Below, piece by piece: positions 34,475 to 43,834 of a stretch of 64,000 bases of DNA. Source of the DNA: Candidatus Cloacimonadota bacterium (GTDB taxonomy: Bacteria; Muiribacteriota; UBA6191); contig NVVD01000008.1 of the NCBI GenBank assembly GCA_002402105.1, forward strand, positions 1 to 64,000. Direction: 5' to 3'. The number at the start of each line of letters is the position of its first letter. The stretch's first letter is position 1. The position numbers and the translations under genes are program-made. A model generated the notes under the pieces. It had not been told where the DNA came from and did no database searches. It worked only from the letters and a program-made list of their open reading frames with translations.

Positions 34475-34503
34475 TTGAGATTGTTGTTTTGTTTTAGTAT
34501 AAT
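34475..34503 (+). promoter_or_regulatory. promoter of cheR-cheB
   Basis: TTGAGA (34475-34480), a 17-base spacer and a perfect TATAAT (34498-34503). The start point would be near 34510, which argues against a TTG start at 34516 for cheR and for the ATG at 34549. Confidence 0.68.
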
Positions 34504-34548
34504 AGAGTTTGTTTTTTGTGTGAATTTATCAAAAAAACGGATGAAAAA

Positions 34549-35385
34549 ATGAGTTTAGCTAGTTGTAAAATTACAGACCAAGAGTTTTTAAAATTTAGAA
34601 AACTAGTCTATGAAGAATTTGGAATAAACTTAACAGAAAAAAAGAAACTCTTAGTTGTAAACAGATTACAAAAAGTTTTAAGAGATAAAAATTTGGGTTC
34701 TTTTACTCAATATTATGATTATATTAAAAGAGATAATACTAATAAGTCTTTATCAGAATTAATTAATAAAATATCAACAAATCATACTTTTTTTTATAGA
34801 GAAAATACTCATTTTGAGGTTTTACGAAAAGATCTTCTTCCAAAAATTACTTTAGATTTATCAAACAAGTTAAGTAAAGACTTAAGAATTTGGTGTGCTG
34901 GTTGTTCTAGTGGTGAAGAGTCTTCAACTCTTATGATGATTATTAAAGATGTTCTTGGTGTAGATTATAATTTGTGGAAAGCAGGACTTTTAGCTACAGA
35001 CATTTGTGAAGAGGTTTTAGAATTTGCTAAAAATGGTCATTATGAAACTAAGAGAATAAAAGAACTACCAGTTGATTTACGTAATAAATATACAGAAATA
35101 ACAACAAAAGTAATGAGTAAAATTAAAAATGATGTTTTAAGCGAAATCACTTATAGAAAATTTAATTTAATGCATGATTTTCCTTTTAAGAAAAAATTTC
35201 ATGTAATTTTTTGTAGAAACGTAATGATTTATTTTGATCAAAAAACAAGAAAAAATCTTGTAAATAAGTTTTTGGATTATTTGATGGATGATGGATTATT
35301 ATTTATTGGCCATTCAGAGTCATTATCTGATGTAGATGATTTAATTGCAATCAGCCCTTCAATGTATAAAAAGAGGGGAAAATGA
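34549..35385 (+). CDS. cheR: chemoreceptor glutamate methyltransferase CheR
   Basis: A 278-residue CheR, which methylates receptor glutamates with SAM. The N-terminal helical domain carries the NHTFFYRE segment (about 73-80), and the Rossmann part has IWCAGCSSGEESSTL (about 107-121), ATDI (about 140) and FHVIFCRNVMIYFD (about 211-224). An in-frame TTG at 34516 is possible, but the promoter position favours the ATG at 34549. The stop overlaps the cheB start by 4 bases. Confidence 0.94.
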   Translation: MSLASCKITDQEFLKFRKLVYEEFGINLTEKKKLLVVNRLQKVLRDKNLGSFTQYYDYIKRDNTNKSLSELINKISTNHTFFYRENTHFEVLRKDLLPKITLDLSNKLSKDLRIWCAGCSSGEESSTLMMIIKDVLGVDYNLWKAGLLATDICEEVLEFAKNGHYETKRIKELPVDLRNKYTEITTKVMSKIKNDVLSEITYRKFNLMHDFPFKKKFHVIFCRNVMIYFDQKTRKNLVNKFLDYLMDDGLLFIGHSESLSDVDDLIAISPSMYKKRGK

Positions 35386-36425
35386 TAAGGGTACTAATAG
35401 TAGATGACTCGTTATTTGTTCGTACTATATTAAAACAAGCTCTATCTCAAGATAAAGAAATAGAAGTAGTAGGATTAGCGTCAGACGCCTATGATGCAAG
35501 CGAAAAAATTATTGCTCTAAAACCTGATGTGATGACTTTAGATATAGAAATGCCAAAAATGAATGGGGTTTCATTTTTGACTAAATTAATTCCTCAATAT
35601 CCATTGCCAGTTATTATGGTGAGTTCATTGACAAGAAGAGGGGCAAAAATAACGTTTGATTGCTTAGAGAGGGGGGCTGTAGACTTTGTACCAAAACCAA
35701 ACTCTCAAAGTATCGGTAAAATGATTGTTAGACTAATTCAATCCATTAAAGATGCGAGTAAAATTGATAAAGAGCTAATTAGAGCTAAAGCATTAAAAAA
35801 AAGAGTTCAAAAACAAAGTTTAGATCCAATTAAACAAAAGATGGACCATATTTTAATAGGGATTGGTTCTTCTACTGGTGGTACAGATGCTTTAGTAGAA
35901 GTGATTTCAAATTTACCATCAAATTGTCCTGGAATAGCAATAGTTCAACATATGCCAGCAGGCTATACAGAGGTTTTTGCAGATAGATTAAATTCAAGGT
36001 CTTCTATGGAGGTTAAAGAGGCTAAAGATGGGGATATCATAAAATCAGGGATAGTTTTAATTGCTCCTGGGGGGAAACATTTGGAGATTGAAAATGATGG
36101 AGGCATTTTTAAAGCAAAAGTCTTTGGGGGTGTCAAAGTTAATGGGCATGAACCTAGTGTAGATATTTTGTTTGGTAGTATAGCTAAAATGAATTTATCT
36201 CAATCTATTGGGGTTATTTTAACAGGAATGGGTAGTGATGGGGCAGAAGGGCTTTTAAAGATGAAACTAGCAGGGGCAAAAACTATAGGTCAAAGTGAAA
36301 AAAGTTGTGTTGTATATGGTATGCCACGTGTTGCTTATAATTTAGGTGCTGTTAACGATCAATTAGATATCAATGAAATTAGTCATAAAGTTGTTGAGTA
36401 TGTTAGGTCTTTTGTCAGTCAATAG
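35382..36425 (+). CDS. cheB: chemotaxis methylesterase CheB
   Basis: A 347-residue CheB, with an N-terminal receiver (Asp8-Asp9, phospho-acceptor Asp54 in TLDIEMP, Lys in VPKP) and a C-terminal methylesterase domain. The catalytic serine lies in GIGSSTGGTDAL (about 163-174), the His in IVQHMPAGYTEVFA (about 187-200) and the Asp in LTGMGSDGAEGL (about 282-293). It reverses CheR and may deamidate receptors alongside CheD. It overlaps cheR, and its stop is 3 bases from the convergent pseudopilin gene. Confidence 0.96.
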   Translation: MIRVLIVDDSLFVRTILKQALSQDKEIEVVGLASDAYDASEKIIALKPDVMTLDIEMPKMNGVSFLTKLIPQYPLPVIMVSSLTRRGAKITFDCLERGAVDFVPKPNSQSIGKMIVRLIQSIKDASKIDKELIRAKALKKRVQKQSLDPIKQKMDHILIGIGSSTGGTDALVEVISNLPSNCPGIAIVQHMPAGYTEVFADRLNSRSSMEVKEAKDGDIIKSGIVLIAPGGKHLEIENDGGIFKAKVFGGVKVNGHEPSVDILFGSIAKMNLSQSIGVILTGMGSDGAEGLLKMKLAGAKTIGQSEKSCVVYGMPRVAYNLGAVNDQLDINEISHKVVEYVRSFVSQ

Positions 36426-36428
36426 TTA

Positions 36429-38243
36429 TTATTTTGGAAAATAAGTAACATTAAAGCCCTCAATATTTGAGTCTAAGCTTAATTCTAACTTCATCTCTAA
36501 GTTACCTGGTCCTAAAAAATCTTCCCAGACTTGGGTATTTGTATAGTTATATCCTTCATCTAAAAATCCCGAACTTTGTAAATTTGTAAAATTTATAAAC
36601 TGTGAGTTATCTAATGGAAACTCTGTATATATATTTAAAGTAGGGTCTACTGTTGCTGGGTCTAAATCAACCCCAGAGTAACCGTCTATTAACATTATTT
36701 TAATTGTACTTGTAGTAAAGTTAACTCTGGTTACGTAGGCTTTATTCCCATTTCTTATGACTACTGATAACTCACCAATCATGATAGGGGATTGCTGGGG
36801 GTCAAAAACAAGGTTTGAAATTAAAAAAGTATCAGAAATTGAGATAGTTTTTCCGCTAGGAAATTTAGAAGAAAGTAGGCGACATTTTTTATTGGCATTT
36901 GATCCCGTACAATTACTAGGAGAAAATCCTAGTTGTGAGTTAAAACTAGAACTATGAGTATGAATAGCTTGAGAAAACTTTAATGTATTTAGGGGGATAA
37001 CATGAGTAAACTTTCGTTTTGTGATTTCTTCAAATACCAAATTATCATAATTACCTCCAATTAAAGCTAATAAATCAAGTCGAGCTAAAGTGATTTGGTT
37101 TAGGTTATTTTGTGAAACTGTTTTTTTAATACCTTGTTCAATCATAGAAATAGGGCTTGAAGTATTGCTTTGTGAGTAATAGCTAAAGCTAGATGGGGTT
37201 AAGTTGTTTGTAATGCCATTTAAATCTATAGGAAACTGAAGTCTAGTTTCTTCGGTGTTATTATTTACTAAGTTTTGTAAAGTAGGCAATAATTGAAATT
37301 TGTGATCATAGTACAAAATAAGAGAGTTGTTGAAACCGATATCATTAAACTCTGCTATATCTACACCAGTAAATCCCAAAGAGCTAGCCTGATTTCCACT
37401 TGTTTGTTTGATAAAAAGTCTAGCAATTAAATGTTCTTGGTTTCCTGATCCATCAATAATTACAGGTTCAACCTCTGGTTGATAGTAGATAATAATTTCT
37501 TCTTTTGTTTGTGAAAATGGGTTTGGAAACAGACTTGCTGAATTAATGTTCATAGTTTCTTCAACACTGGTTGAAGCTGGAGGAATACCATCTTCTCCAA
37601 GAAACTCAAGTGGGGTATTACCACCATGAAAGATGATATAACTAGCTGCTGTTAAATTGTTAATTGGAGGTTTATATACAAAACGTATAGGTAAGCTTAA
37701 CAAGGGAACCTCGACCTCGACTTCTTGTCCAGTTTCTGGATTACTAGTTAGGATAGTTTTACTTAAAAAAACTTCGGGAGGGAGCATACCGGCTCTAGGT
37801 TGTTTTGAAAGGTAGTATCTTAATTCATACTTTTGAGATGATGCATTGAATTGTACCCTAAGTCCTCCTTTTGTGAGTCCATTTTTTTTAGGGGGGCCTG
37901 CTTCGTCTTCAAATGATTTCATTAGGTCATCTTTATAATTTGACGCAAGATCAGAAATTTCTCTATAGTTTGGTACAAAACTAAGTTCATAACTTGAGGC
38001 TTCAATAATTTCACCAGTTGAATTTAAACCATCAAAAAAAATGTCATCTCCTCTCGAAATTTCTTTGATTAAGGAGGTGGTAAGGGTTTGTAAATCGGCC
38101 TGATCTTTGCCCTTTAAATAAATTTGTACAAATTGTTGAGTAAGTACAGATAAAACCAAAGCAAGAATAGTAAAAATACTAATGGTTACGAGTACCTCAA
38201 CAAGATTAAATCCTCTTTTTGAATAGAATCTACTGTTTTGCAT
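36429..38243 (-). CDS. large protein with type IV prepilin N-terminus (pseudopilin-like)
   Basis: A 604-residue protein with a class III prepilin signal: basic leader ending KRG, then FNLVEVLVTISIFTILALVL, where Glu at +5 of the mature form and the hydrophobic helix are as expected for prepilin peptidase processing. The N-terminal part resembles PulJ/GspJ-type minor pseudopilins, but the body is far longer than the usual 200 residues and is rich in Asn, Ser and Thr with beta-type character. It could be a tip or adhesive minor pilin. GTG at 38255 is an alternative start. It overlaps or abuts the GspF gene upstream, forming a unit with it. Confidence 0.75.
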   Translation of the reverse strand: MQNSRFYSKRGFNLVEVLVTISIFTILALVLSVLTQQFVQIYLKGKDQADLQTLTTSLIKEISRGDDIFFDGLNSTGEIIEASSYELSFVPNYREISDLASNYKDDLMKSFEDEAGPPKKNGLTKGGLRVQFNASSQKYELRYYLSKQPRAGMLPPEVFLSKTILTSNPETGQEVEVEVPLLSLPIRFVYKPPINNLTAASYIIFHGGNTPLEFLGEDGIPPASTSVEETMNINSASLFPNPFSQTKEEIIIYYQPEVEPVIIDGSGNQEHLIARLFIKQTSGNQASSLGFTGVDIAEFNDIGFNNSLILYYDHKFQLLPTLQNLVNNNTEETRLQFPIDLNGITNNLTPSSFSYYSQSNTSSPISMIEQGIKKTVSQNNLNQITLARLDLLALIGGNYDNLVFEEITKRKFTHVIPLNTLKFSQAIHTHSSSFNSQLGFSPSNCTGSNANKKCRLLSSKFPSGKTISISDTFLISNLVFDPQQSPIMIGELSVVIRNGNKAYVTRVNFTTSTIKIMLIDGYSGVDLDPATVDPTLNIYTEFPLDNSQFINFTNLQSSGFLDEGYNYTNTQVWEDFLGPGNLEMKLELSLDSNIEGFNVTYFPK

Positions 38244-38247
38244 TTGT

Positions 38248-39462
38248 TTATACACTTTTAGTTAGATTAATAATAGGCATCAATAAAGCAAGAGCAATAA
38301 ATAGTACTGTGCCGCCTAAAAATACAATTAAAATAGGCTCAATCATAGAGGTTAGGTTTTTAACAGCATAATCGACTTCTTGTTCAAAAAATCCAGCAAC
38401 AGTTAAAAGCATTTCACTCAGTCGTCCAGATTGTTCTCCAATGGTGACCATTTGTACAACAATAGGAGGAAAAATCCCTGTTTTTTCAAAGCTTTCTCCA
38501 AGCCCTTTACCTTCGCTGATATCTTTTTTGATCGTTCTAAATTTAGAGGTTAGATACTCGTTATTAAAGATAGCTTCAAGGATATCTAAAGATTGAATAA
38601 GTGAGACTCCAGCGTCTTGTAGATTAACCAAAATATGGCAAAAACGTGACATAATTGCCATTAAAAGTAAATCTCCTAATATTGGAGATTTAATGACATA
38701 CATATCAAAGTAATACCTAAGTTTACCAGCACGTAATGCTTGTTTAATAGAAGCCATTGCAAAAAAACTTGCGGGTATAACGACGTACCAGTAAGCAGAA
38801 AAGAAATCAGAAACTAAAAATAAGACTTCAGTAACAACTGGAAGTTGCATTTTTCTGGCTCGAAACATTATTTTAATTTTAGGCACTACTGTTAAAAATA
38901 AAATGGTAATAACTAAAAAAGCTATAGCTAAAACAATTAATGGATAGGTTAAGGCTCCCCCAATTTTTTGTCTCATTTCATTTTCTTTTTCAAGAGAGAT
39001 GGTATATCTTTCAAGAACAACTTCTAAAAACCCTCCTAATTCTCCAGCCTGAAGAACTGAGATTAATAGGGGCTGAAAAACTCTAGTATGATTACCAAAA
39101 GCACTAGCTAGCCCCTCACCTTTTTTAAGTCGTGACCCGATGTCAGTTAATGTATCTTTAAAGACTTTATTTTGATGACTTTTACAAATGCTTTCAAGGA
39201 TAATAGGTATAGGAATACCAGCTTTTAAAGTAGCGTTAAACTGTCTAAAAAAAAGAATAATATCTTTAGCTGGGACTTTAAAAATTTTAAATTTTAGGTC
39301 TAAAAATTTAACCTCAAAAAAGCTTAAAGGTCGGATAGATACAATTTCAAATTTAAGAGCCATTAAATTATCTCTTAAAGAATCTTTATTTTCTGCTAAA
39401 ACAACTCCAGAAGTGATTTTTCCTTTGTGGTCTTTGACTTTGTATTTAAAATTTATCGCCAT
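38248..39462 (-). CDS. type II secretion / type IV pilus inner-membrane platform protein (GspF/PilC family)
   Basis: A 404-residue polytopic platform protein on which the pilus or pseudopilus assembles. Two related T2SSF halves are seen: the first with FFRQFNATLKAGIPI (about 68-82), LKKGEGLASAFG and PLLISVLQAGELGGFLEVVLERY (about 131-153), the second with FCHILVNLQDAGVSLIQSLDI (about 272-292), EGKGLGESFEKTGIFPP and VQMVTIGEQSGRLSEML (about 333-349). Three to four transmembrane helices fit the family. No GspE/PilB ATPase or secretin gene lies nearby, so the rest of the machine must be elsewhere. Confidence 0.92.
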   Translation of the reverse strand: MAINFKYKVKDHKGKITSGVVLAENKDSLRDNLMALKFEIVSIRPLSFFEVKFLDLKFKIFKVPAKDIILFFRQFNATLKAGIPIPIILESICKSHQNKVFKDTLTDIGSRLKKGEGLASAFGNHTRVFQPLLISVLQAGELGGFLEVVLERYTISLEKENEMRQKIGGALTYPLIVLAIAFLVITILFLTVVPKIKIMFRARKMQLPVVTEVLFLVSDFFSAYWYVVIPASFFAMASIKQALRAGKLRYYFDMYVIKSPILGDLLLMAIMSRFCHILVNLQDAGVSLIQSLDILEAIFNNEYLTSKFRTIKKDISEGKGLGESFEKTGIFPPIVVQMVTIGEQSGRLSEMLLTVAGFFEQEVDYAVKNLTSMIEPILIVFLGGTVLFIALALLMPIINLTKSV

Positions 39463-39465
39463 GTA

Positions 39466-39933
39466 TTATTTCTTGCTCTTTTTGATGATGTCGTAGGCTT
39501 CGGTTATCATTTGCGCTACTTTAGTAGCTGAATCAAGTTTTTTAGGCTGTGTAGCAAAGCGATCAGGATGGTATTTTTTCATGGCTTTTTTATAGGCTTT
39601 TTCAACTTCATCTAATGAGTTGTCTTGTGTGACATTTAATCTAAGGTAGGCTTTATTGAGTTTAGAGACTTCTTTTTTAGGACGAGAAGGAGGATTTTGA
39701 TAATGCTCATTTTTTAAATCATTTAAAATTCGATCAACCTCTTCTTTGCTGAGTTCTTCATTTTCATCTTTAGAGTATGACTTTTGAAAGTTAGAAACTT
39801 TTTTTTTGATTTCATCTACTAGTTCGCCTTGTTCATAGAGTTTGGAAATATCTTCCCACCCATCTTCAAGCTCTTCTTTAGTTGAATGATAATAAGATTT
39901 AGCAATGCCAGCGATTCTGTTTGTAATACTCAT
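39466..39933 (-). CDS. protein with C-terminal J domain
   Basis: A 155-residue protein with a charged helical N-terminal part (1-90) and a C-terminal DnaJ domain (about 95-155) containing KKYHPDRFA, the HPD tripeptide that stimulates DnaK ATPase. It has no Gly/Phe region or zinc domain, so it is a specialised co-chaperone. It precedes the GspF-like gene by 3 bases and is probably made with the pilus components; a role in their assembly is only inferred. Confidence 0.85.
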   Translation of the reverse strand: MSITNRIAGIAKSYYHSTKEELEDGWEDISKLYEQGELVDEIKKKVSNFQKSYSKDENEELSKEEVDRILNDLKNEHYQNPPSRPKKEVSKLNKAYLRLNVTQDNSLDEVEKAYKKAMKKYHPDRFATQPKKLDSATKVAQMITEAYDIIKKSKK

Positions 39934-40263
39934 GAATAGTCCTAGGTCTATTTTATTAAATTAATGTTCTCTTTCATTATACTTTTTTTTATGAGTGATA
40001 AGCAAATAGAGTTGTGTATTTACGTAAAAGATTGTAAACAAGTTCGTATAGATTGAGCTAAATATTAGCAAAAGATAAAAAACACTTTTATTAATTGTCA
40101 AGTGAAAATATACTTTTAAAGTGTGAAATATTCGCCATGAATTGGTAATATGTCGATAATAAAATTAAAACTTCAGGTTTTGAGGTTATTATATTAAGAG
40201 GCTTAAGCTGATTATAGTCTTTTAATAATATAAATTAAATCTAATCTCTTAGGGTAAATAATT
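39934..40263. other. 330-base divergent intergenic region
   Basis: This AT-rich gap separates the divergent J-domain gene and cyclase gene. It holds a partial inverted repeat ACACTTT (40082-40088) / AAAGTGT (40118-40124) but no gene-like frame and no convincing promoter hexamer pair that I can defend. Confidence 0.6.
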
Positions 40264-42183
40264 ATGATAAGCGGAATTATAAAGCGTCTTTTTATAGGGG
40301 CATTTTTATTGAGTTTTGTATTAATATATGACAGTTATATTTATATACAAATAAACCTAATGACTCAGATTATTATAGATGAAGATGGAGAAGAACTAGA
40401 AGAAGAACTTTCTTTAATAGATGCCACTAAAAGTTTTATAAGAGATATTAATAAGCCAGTTGGAGATTTAGCTTTTATTTATAACGGCAAAATTCTTGAA
40501 ACAGATTCGGTTTGGCAAGATGAAGATGGTAAAGAGTATGTTTTAGTAGATGAAGAAGGAAATGTAACTGAGGAAGAAGAAGGTACTGCTGTTTACGAAA
40601 CAGGTAGTGCTTTGTGGCAAGAAATATTAAAAACTACAGTTATCAAAAAATATAAACTTTATTTTTTGATTGTAATTTTTATAGTACTTGGGGCTATTTG
40701 GGATATTATTAAAGCTAGCCGTGAAAAAGGTGCTCCAGAGCGAGCAAAAAAAGCATCACAAAAAGACGGAAAAAAACTAGTTGAGATTCTAAAAGTTTTT
40801 TCAGAAAAAGAGCAATGGAAAAAACTTTTAAAAATACTGGATGATCCGATTAAAAAAACAAAAATACCTGCTGGTGAACTAGACCAATTTGATAAGTTCC
40901 ATGGTTTAGCATTATTTTATACAGGCGATCAAAAGAAAGCGATTCCAATTCTAAAAAAAGCAGCATTAAAAGAAAAAAATGATGAAGAAGTATTATCAAT
41001 TTTGGGTAAATATTTATCAGAAAATACTCAACAAGCTAGAGTTCAAGATTTACCAAGTTTGGTTTCTTATATAAATAACAATGATATTGATGAAGACTTC
41101 GGTAAGTTTTTCTCTAGTTTTGTTATGAAATATAAAGTATCAGACAGAAGCACCTTAAGTGGGTTATGTAAAATCTGCGGTATGGCTTGGGCTGATAATA
41201 CGATTAGAAAATACACTTTAGATTGTTTAGTGAAATTTGAATCTACAGATGATTTAGCTATTGAGTTTTACACAAATTGTAAAAAAGCAACTCCAGAAGA
41301 CCCAAAGCCAGTAATGATGTTAGCAGAAGCCAATATGACTAATGGTAAATTTAATGAAGCTTTAGCAGAATTAGAAGTTTTATTAAGTCTTGATTATGAA
41401 AATGAACGTTTGCATGAAATGTTATTTAAGATTTATCAATTAAGAGAAGGATTAGCTGATTTGTTTTCTATTTATAATTCTATTTTAGAGCAATACCCAA
41501 ATGAAGCAATCGCTGTTGCTCAGCAAAGAAAAATTATGAACGACCCTAGTATAAATGCTGATCAAGTTGATCAAAGGCAAAATCTATCCTTACAAGAGTT
41601 ATTGGCAATGCGAAAAGAGGGTGATGCTTCAGCAGATGAAGACATCATGAAAAAATATGAAAAAAATCTTACTATCATGTTTACTGATATTAAGGGTTAT
41701 ACTAGCATGACAGAGAGCCAAAGTATTGTAGAAACAATGGGGATTTTACAAGAAAGTGATGAGATTGTTCCACCAATCATTGAAAAACATGAAGGTATTA
41801 TTATCAAAAAAATTGGTGATGCTTATATGGCACGTTTTGAATCATCTGATGCTGCTGTTATTGCTGGTATTCAGATTCAGCAAGCGATCTGGAAAAACAA
41901 TAAACAAAGAGAAGAAGCCGGCAAAATTCGTTGGGAAATAAGAATGGGTTTAAATACTGGAAACGTTATTTTAAAAGATGGTGATGTCTTTGGTGATGCT
42001 GTAAATGTAGCTGCTAGAGTTGAAAGTGCTGGTGAAGCTAATAAAGTGTATTGTACAGAAGAGACTAAAAGTGATGTTACTAATAAAAAATTAGAATTTG
42101 AAGAGAAAGACATAAGAAAAGTAAAAGGAAAAGCAGAGGGAATCCAATTATATAGTGTTATTTTTGATGTAGAAGCTTCATAA
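40264..42183 (+). CDS. membrane-bound class III adenylate/guanylate cyclase with TPR-like middle
   Basis: A 639-residue sensor cyclase. An N-terminal membrane helix (about 5-33), an acidic extracytoplasmic loop (about 34-125, DEDGEELEEELS and EEEEGT segments) and a second helix (about 135-155) lead into a helical repeat region (about 185-445) and a C-terminal class III cyclase domain (about 465-635). The catalytic parts are FTDIKGYT (metal Asp), KKIGDAYMARF (second metal Asp and the Lys that favours ATP) and GDAVNVAARVES (transition-state Asn and Arg). It probably makes cAMP. truA follows after 3 bases. Confidence 0.88.
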   Translation: MISGIIKRLFIGAFLLSFVLIYDSYIYIQINLMTQIIIDEDGEELEEELSLIDATKSFIRDINKPVGDLAFIYNGKILETDSVWQDEDGKEYVLVDEEGNVTEEEEGTAVYETGSALWQEILKTTVIKKYKLYFLIVIFIVLGAIWDIIKASREKGAPERAKKASQKDGKKLVEILKVFSEKEQWKKLLKILDDPIKKTKIPAGELDQFDKFHGLALFYTGDQKKAIPILKKAALKEKNDEEVLSILGKYLSENTQQARVQDLPSLVSYINNNDIDEDFGKFFSSFVMKYKVSDRSTLSGLCKICGMAWADNTIRKYTLDCLVKFESTDDLAIEFYTNCKKATPEDPKPVMMLAEANMTNGKFNEALAELEVLLSLDYENERLHEMLFKIYQLREGLADLFSIYNSILEQYPNEAIAVAQQRKIMNDPSINADQVDQRQNLSLQELLAMRKEGDASADEDIMKKYEKNLTIMFTDIKGYTSMTESQSIVETMGILQESDEIVPPIIEKHEGIIIKKIGDAYMARFESSDAAVIAGIQIQQAIWKNNKQREEAGKIRWEIRMGLNTGNVILKDGDVFGDAVNVAARVESAGEANKVYCTEETKSDVTNKKLEFEEKDIRKVKGKAEGIQLYSVIFDVEAS

Positions 42184-42186
42184 TTT

Positions 42187-42951
42187 ATGAAATATTATGC
42201 CTCTATTTCTTATGATGGCTCTTTTTTTAAAGGAATAGCAATTCAGCCAGATCAAAAAACAATTAAAGGAGTTTTTGATTTTGTTTTAAGTAAGTTTTTT
42301 CAGCAAGAAATTAAGATGTATTTAGTATCTAGAACAGATAAGGGTGTTCATGCAATGGATTCTCGGATTTGCTTTGAACTTGAAACAAAAATACCTGTAA
42401 ATAAACTAGCAGAAGTTTTAAACCCAAAATTAGAAAATATTCAGATTAATTGGCTTCAAGAGGTTTCACCAGACTTTATTCTACAAAAACAAGAGTTTTC
42501 AAAACTATATAAATACCAAATTAAATTGGGCAAGACTTATCCATTTGAAAAAAATTATAATTGGTTATTAGATACAATTGAGTATTCTCATGATTTTTTA
42601 CAAGAAATTTTAGATGCTTTTTTAGGAGAGCATGACTTTAGAAACTTTTGTAAAGTAGACCATACAAGAAATATTATAAATTATACAAGAAATATTCAAA
42701 AAATTTATTTTAAAAAAAATGAAAATCAGTTAATAATTTTTATTCAAGGAAATGGATTTTTATGGATGATGGTTCGATATATAGTTAATGTCATTATTTC
42801 TTGTATGAAATTAATGATAAATAAAAGTGATATAAAAAATCTTTTGACAGGAGCTACCCCTTCAAAAGAGTGTTTAAAGGTTTTACGGCCAGCTCCAGCA
42901 GAAGGTCTTTATTTATATAGTACCGTGGGAACAAATGAGCTTTCATTATAA
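42187..42951 (+). CDS. truA: tRNA pseudouridine(38-40) synthase TruA
   Basis: A 254-residue TruA that converts uridines 38-40 of the anticodon arm to pseudouridine. The catalytic SRTDKGVHAM (about 48-57, nucleophilic Asp), YDGSFFKG (8-15), KLYKYQI (about 107-113), HDFRNFCK (about 148-155) and the C-terminal GFLWMMVRYIV (about 190-200) are typical. Its C-terminus overlaps the Xer gene by 17 bases. Confidence 0.95.
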   Translation: MKYYASISYDGSFFKGIAIQPDQKTIKGVFDFVLSKFFQQEIKMYLVSRTDKGVHAMDSRICFELETKIPVNKLAEVLNPKLENIQINWLQEVSPDFILQKQEFSKLYKYQIKLGKTYPFEKNYNWLLDTIEYSHDFLQEILDAFLGEHDFRNFCKVDHTRNIINYTRNIQKIYFKKNENQLIIFIQGNGFLWMMVRYIVNVIISCMKLMINKSDIKNLLTGATPSKECLKVLRPAPAEGLYLYSTVGTNELSL

Positions 42952-43834
42952 TGATTTAAATTCTTTTTTATCTCACTTGGCCATTGAGTTAAACTATTCA
43001 TCAAAGACAATTGGAAGTTATCGAATTGATTTAAATCAATGGGAACAATTTATCTTAAACGAGTTTCCAAATAAAAACCCAAGAGTATTAGAGCTAAACG
43101 AGTTAAAATCTTGGTCTTATGACTTATTTCAAAAAAAATTAAAGCCATCTAGTATTCAAAGAAAGATCTCCTGTTTAAGATCGTTTTATAAATATCTTTT
43201 TAAAAGGGCTTATATTAAAAATAATTGGGCCAGTTATTTAATTAGCCCAAAGTCAGATAAAAAACTACCTAAATTCTTTTTTGAGAGTGATTTAGAGTTG
43301 ATGTTAGACTCTCCTTTATCTGAAAGTTATATTGATTACAGAAACTTCTTATTAATTGATATTCTTTATTCTACGGGTTTAAGAGTTAGTGAGCTAGTAT
43401 CTTTAAAGGTATCTCATTTGAAAAATAAAAAAGGTCAGTTTTTGATTAGAGGTAAAGGTAATAAAGAGCGTCTAGTATTTGTATCAAATTTAGCAAAAAA
43501 GAATTTGAACAAATACTTTTTATTTAGAAGGTTGCATTTAGATGGTAAAAAAGAAGTTGATAGCTTTTTTTTATCAAAGATAGGAAAAGCTCTAAGTATT
43601 AGGGGCGTTCAATATATACTTCAAAAGTATATCGATCAACTTGGTATGATGAAAAATATATCTCCACATATGTTAAGGCATTCATTTGCTACTCACTTGT
43701 TAAATGCTGGGGCTGATATTAGAGCAGTACAAGAGCTTTTGGGGCACTCTAGTTTAGCTACAACTCAAGTATATACTCACGTATCTAAATTAAAGTTAAG
43801 AGAACAATTAATAGCTCATCATCCTCGTGGTTAG
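42935..43834 (+). CDS. Xer-type tyrosine recombinase
   Basis: A 299-residue recombinase of the XerC/XerD type, which resolves chromosome dimers at dif. An N-terminal SAM-like core-binding domain (about 5-95) is followed by the catalytic domain with the Arg of STGLRVSELVSL (about 147-158), Lys of RGKGNKERLVFV (about 170-181), H-x-x-R in SPHMLRHSFATHLLNAGADI (about 244-263), the His of LGHSSLATTQVYTHV and its nucleophile Tyr (about 279). All catalytic residues are kept. Single-copy XerH or XerC/D cannot be separated; no integrase neighbours or att sites are seen. The stop overlaps that of trkH by 4 bases. Confidence 0.92.
   Translation: MSFHYNDLNSFLSHLAIELNYSSKTIGSYRIDLNQWEQFILNEFPNKNPRVLELNELKSWSYDLFQKKLKPSSIQRKISCLRSFYKYLFKRAYIKNNWASYLISPKSDKKLPKFFFESDLELMLDSPLSESYIDYRNFLLIDILYSTGLRVSELVSLKVSHLKNKKGQFLIRGKGNKERLVFVSNLAKKNLNKYFLFRRLHLDGKKEVDSFFLSKIGKALSIRGVQYILQKYIDQLGMMKNISPHMLRHSFATHLLNAGADIRAVQELLGHSSLATTQVYTHVSKLKLREQLIAHHPRG

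Noticed and set aside
42935-43834. Xer-like recombinase as the integrase of a mobile element
   Set aside because: It overlaps truA and is packed against trkH with no other mobile genes, no att-like repeats and no tRNA target; the housekeeping dimer-resolution role is simpler.
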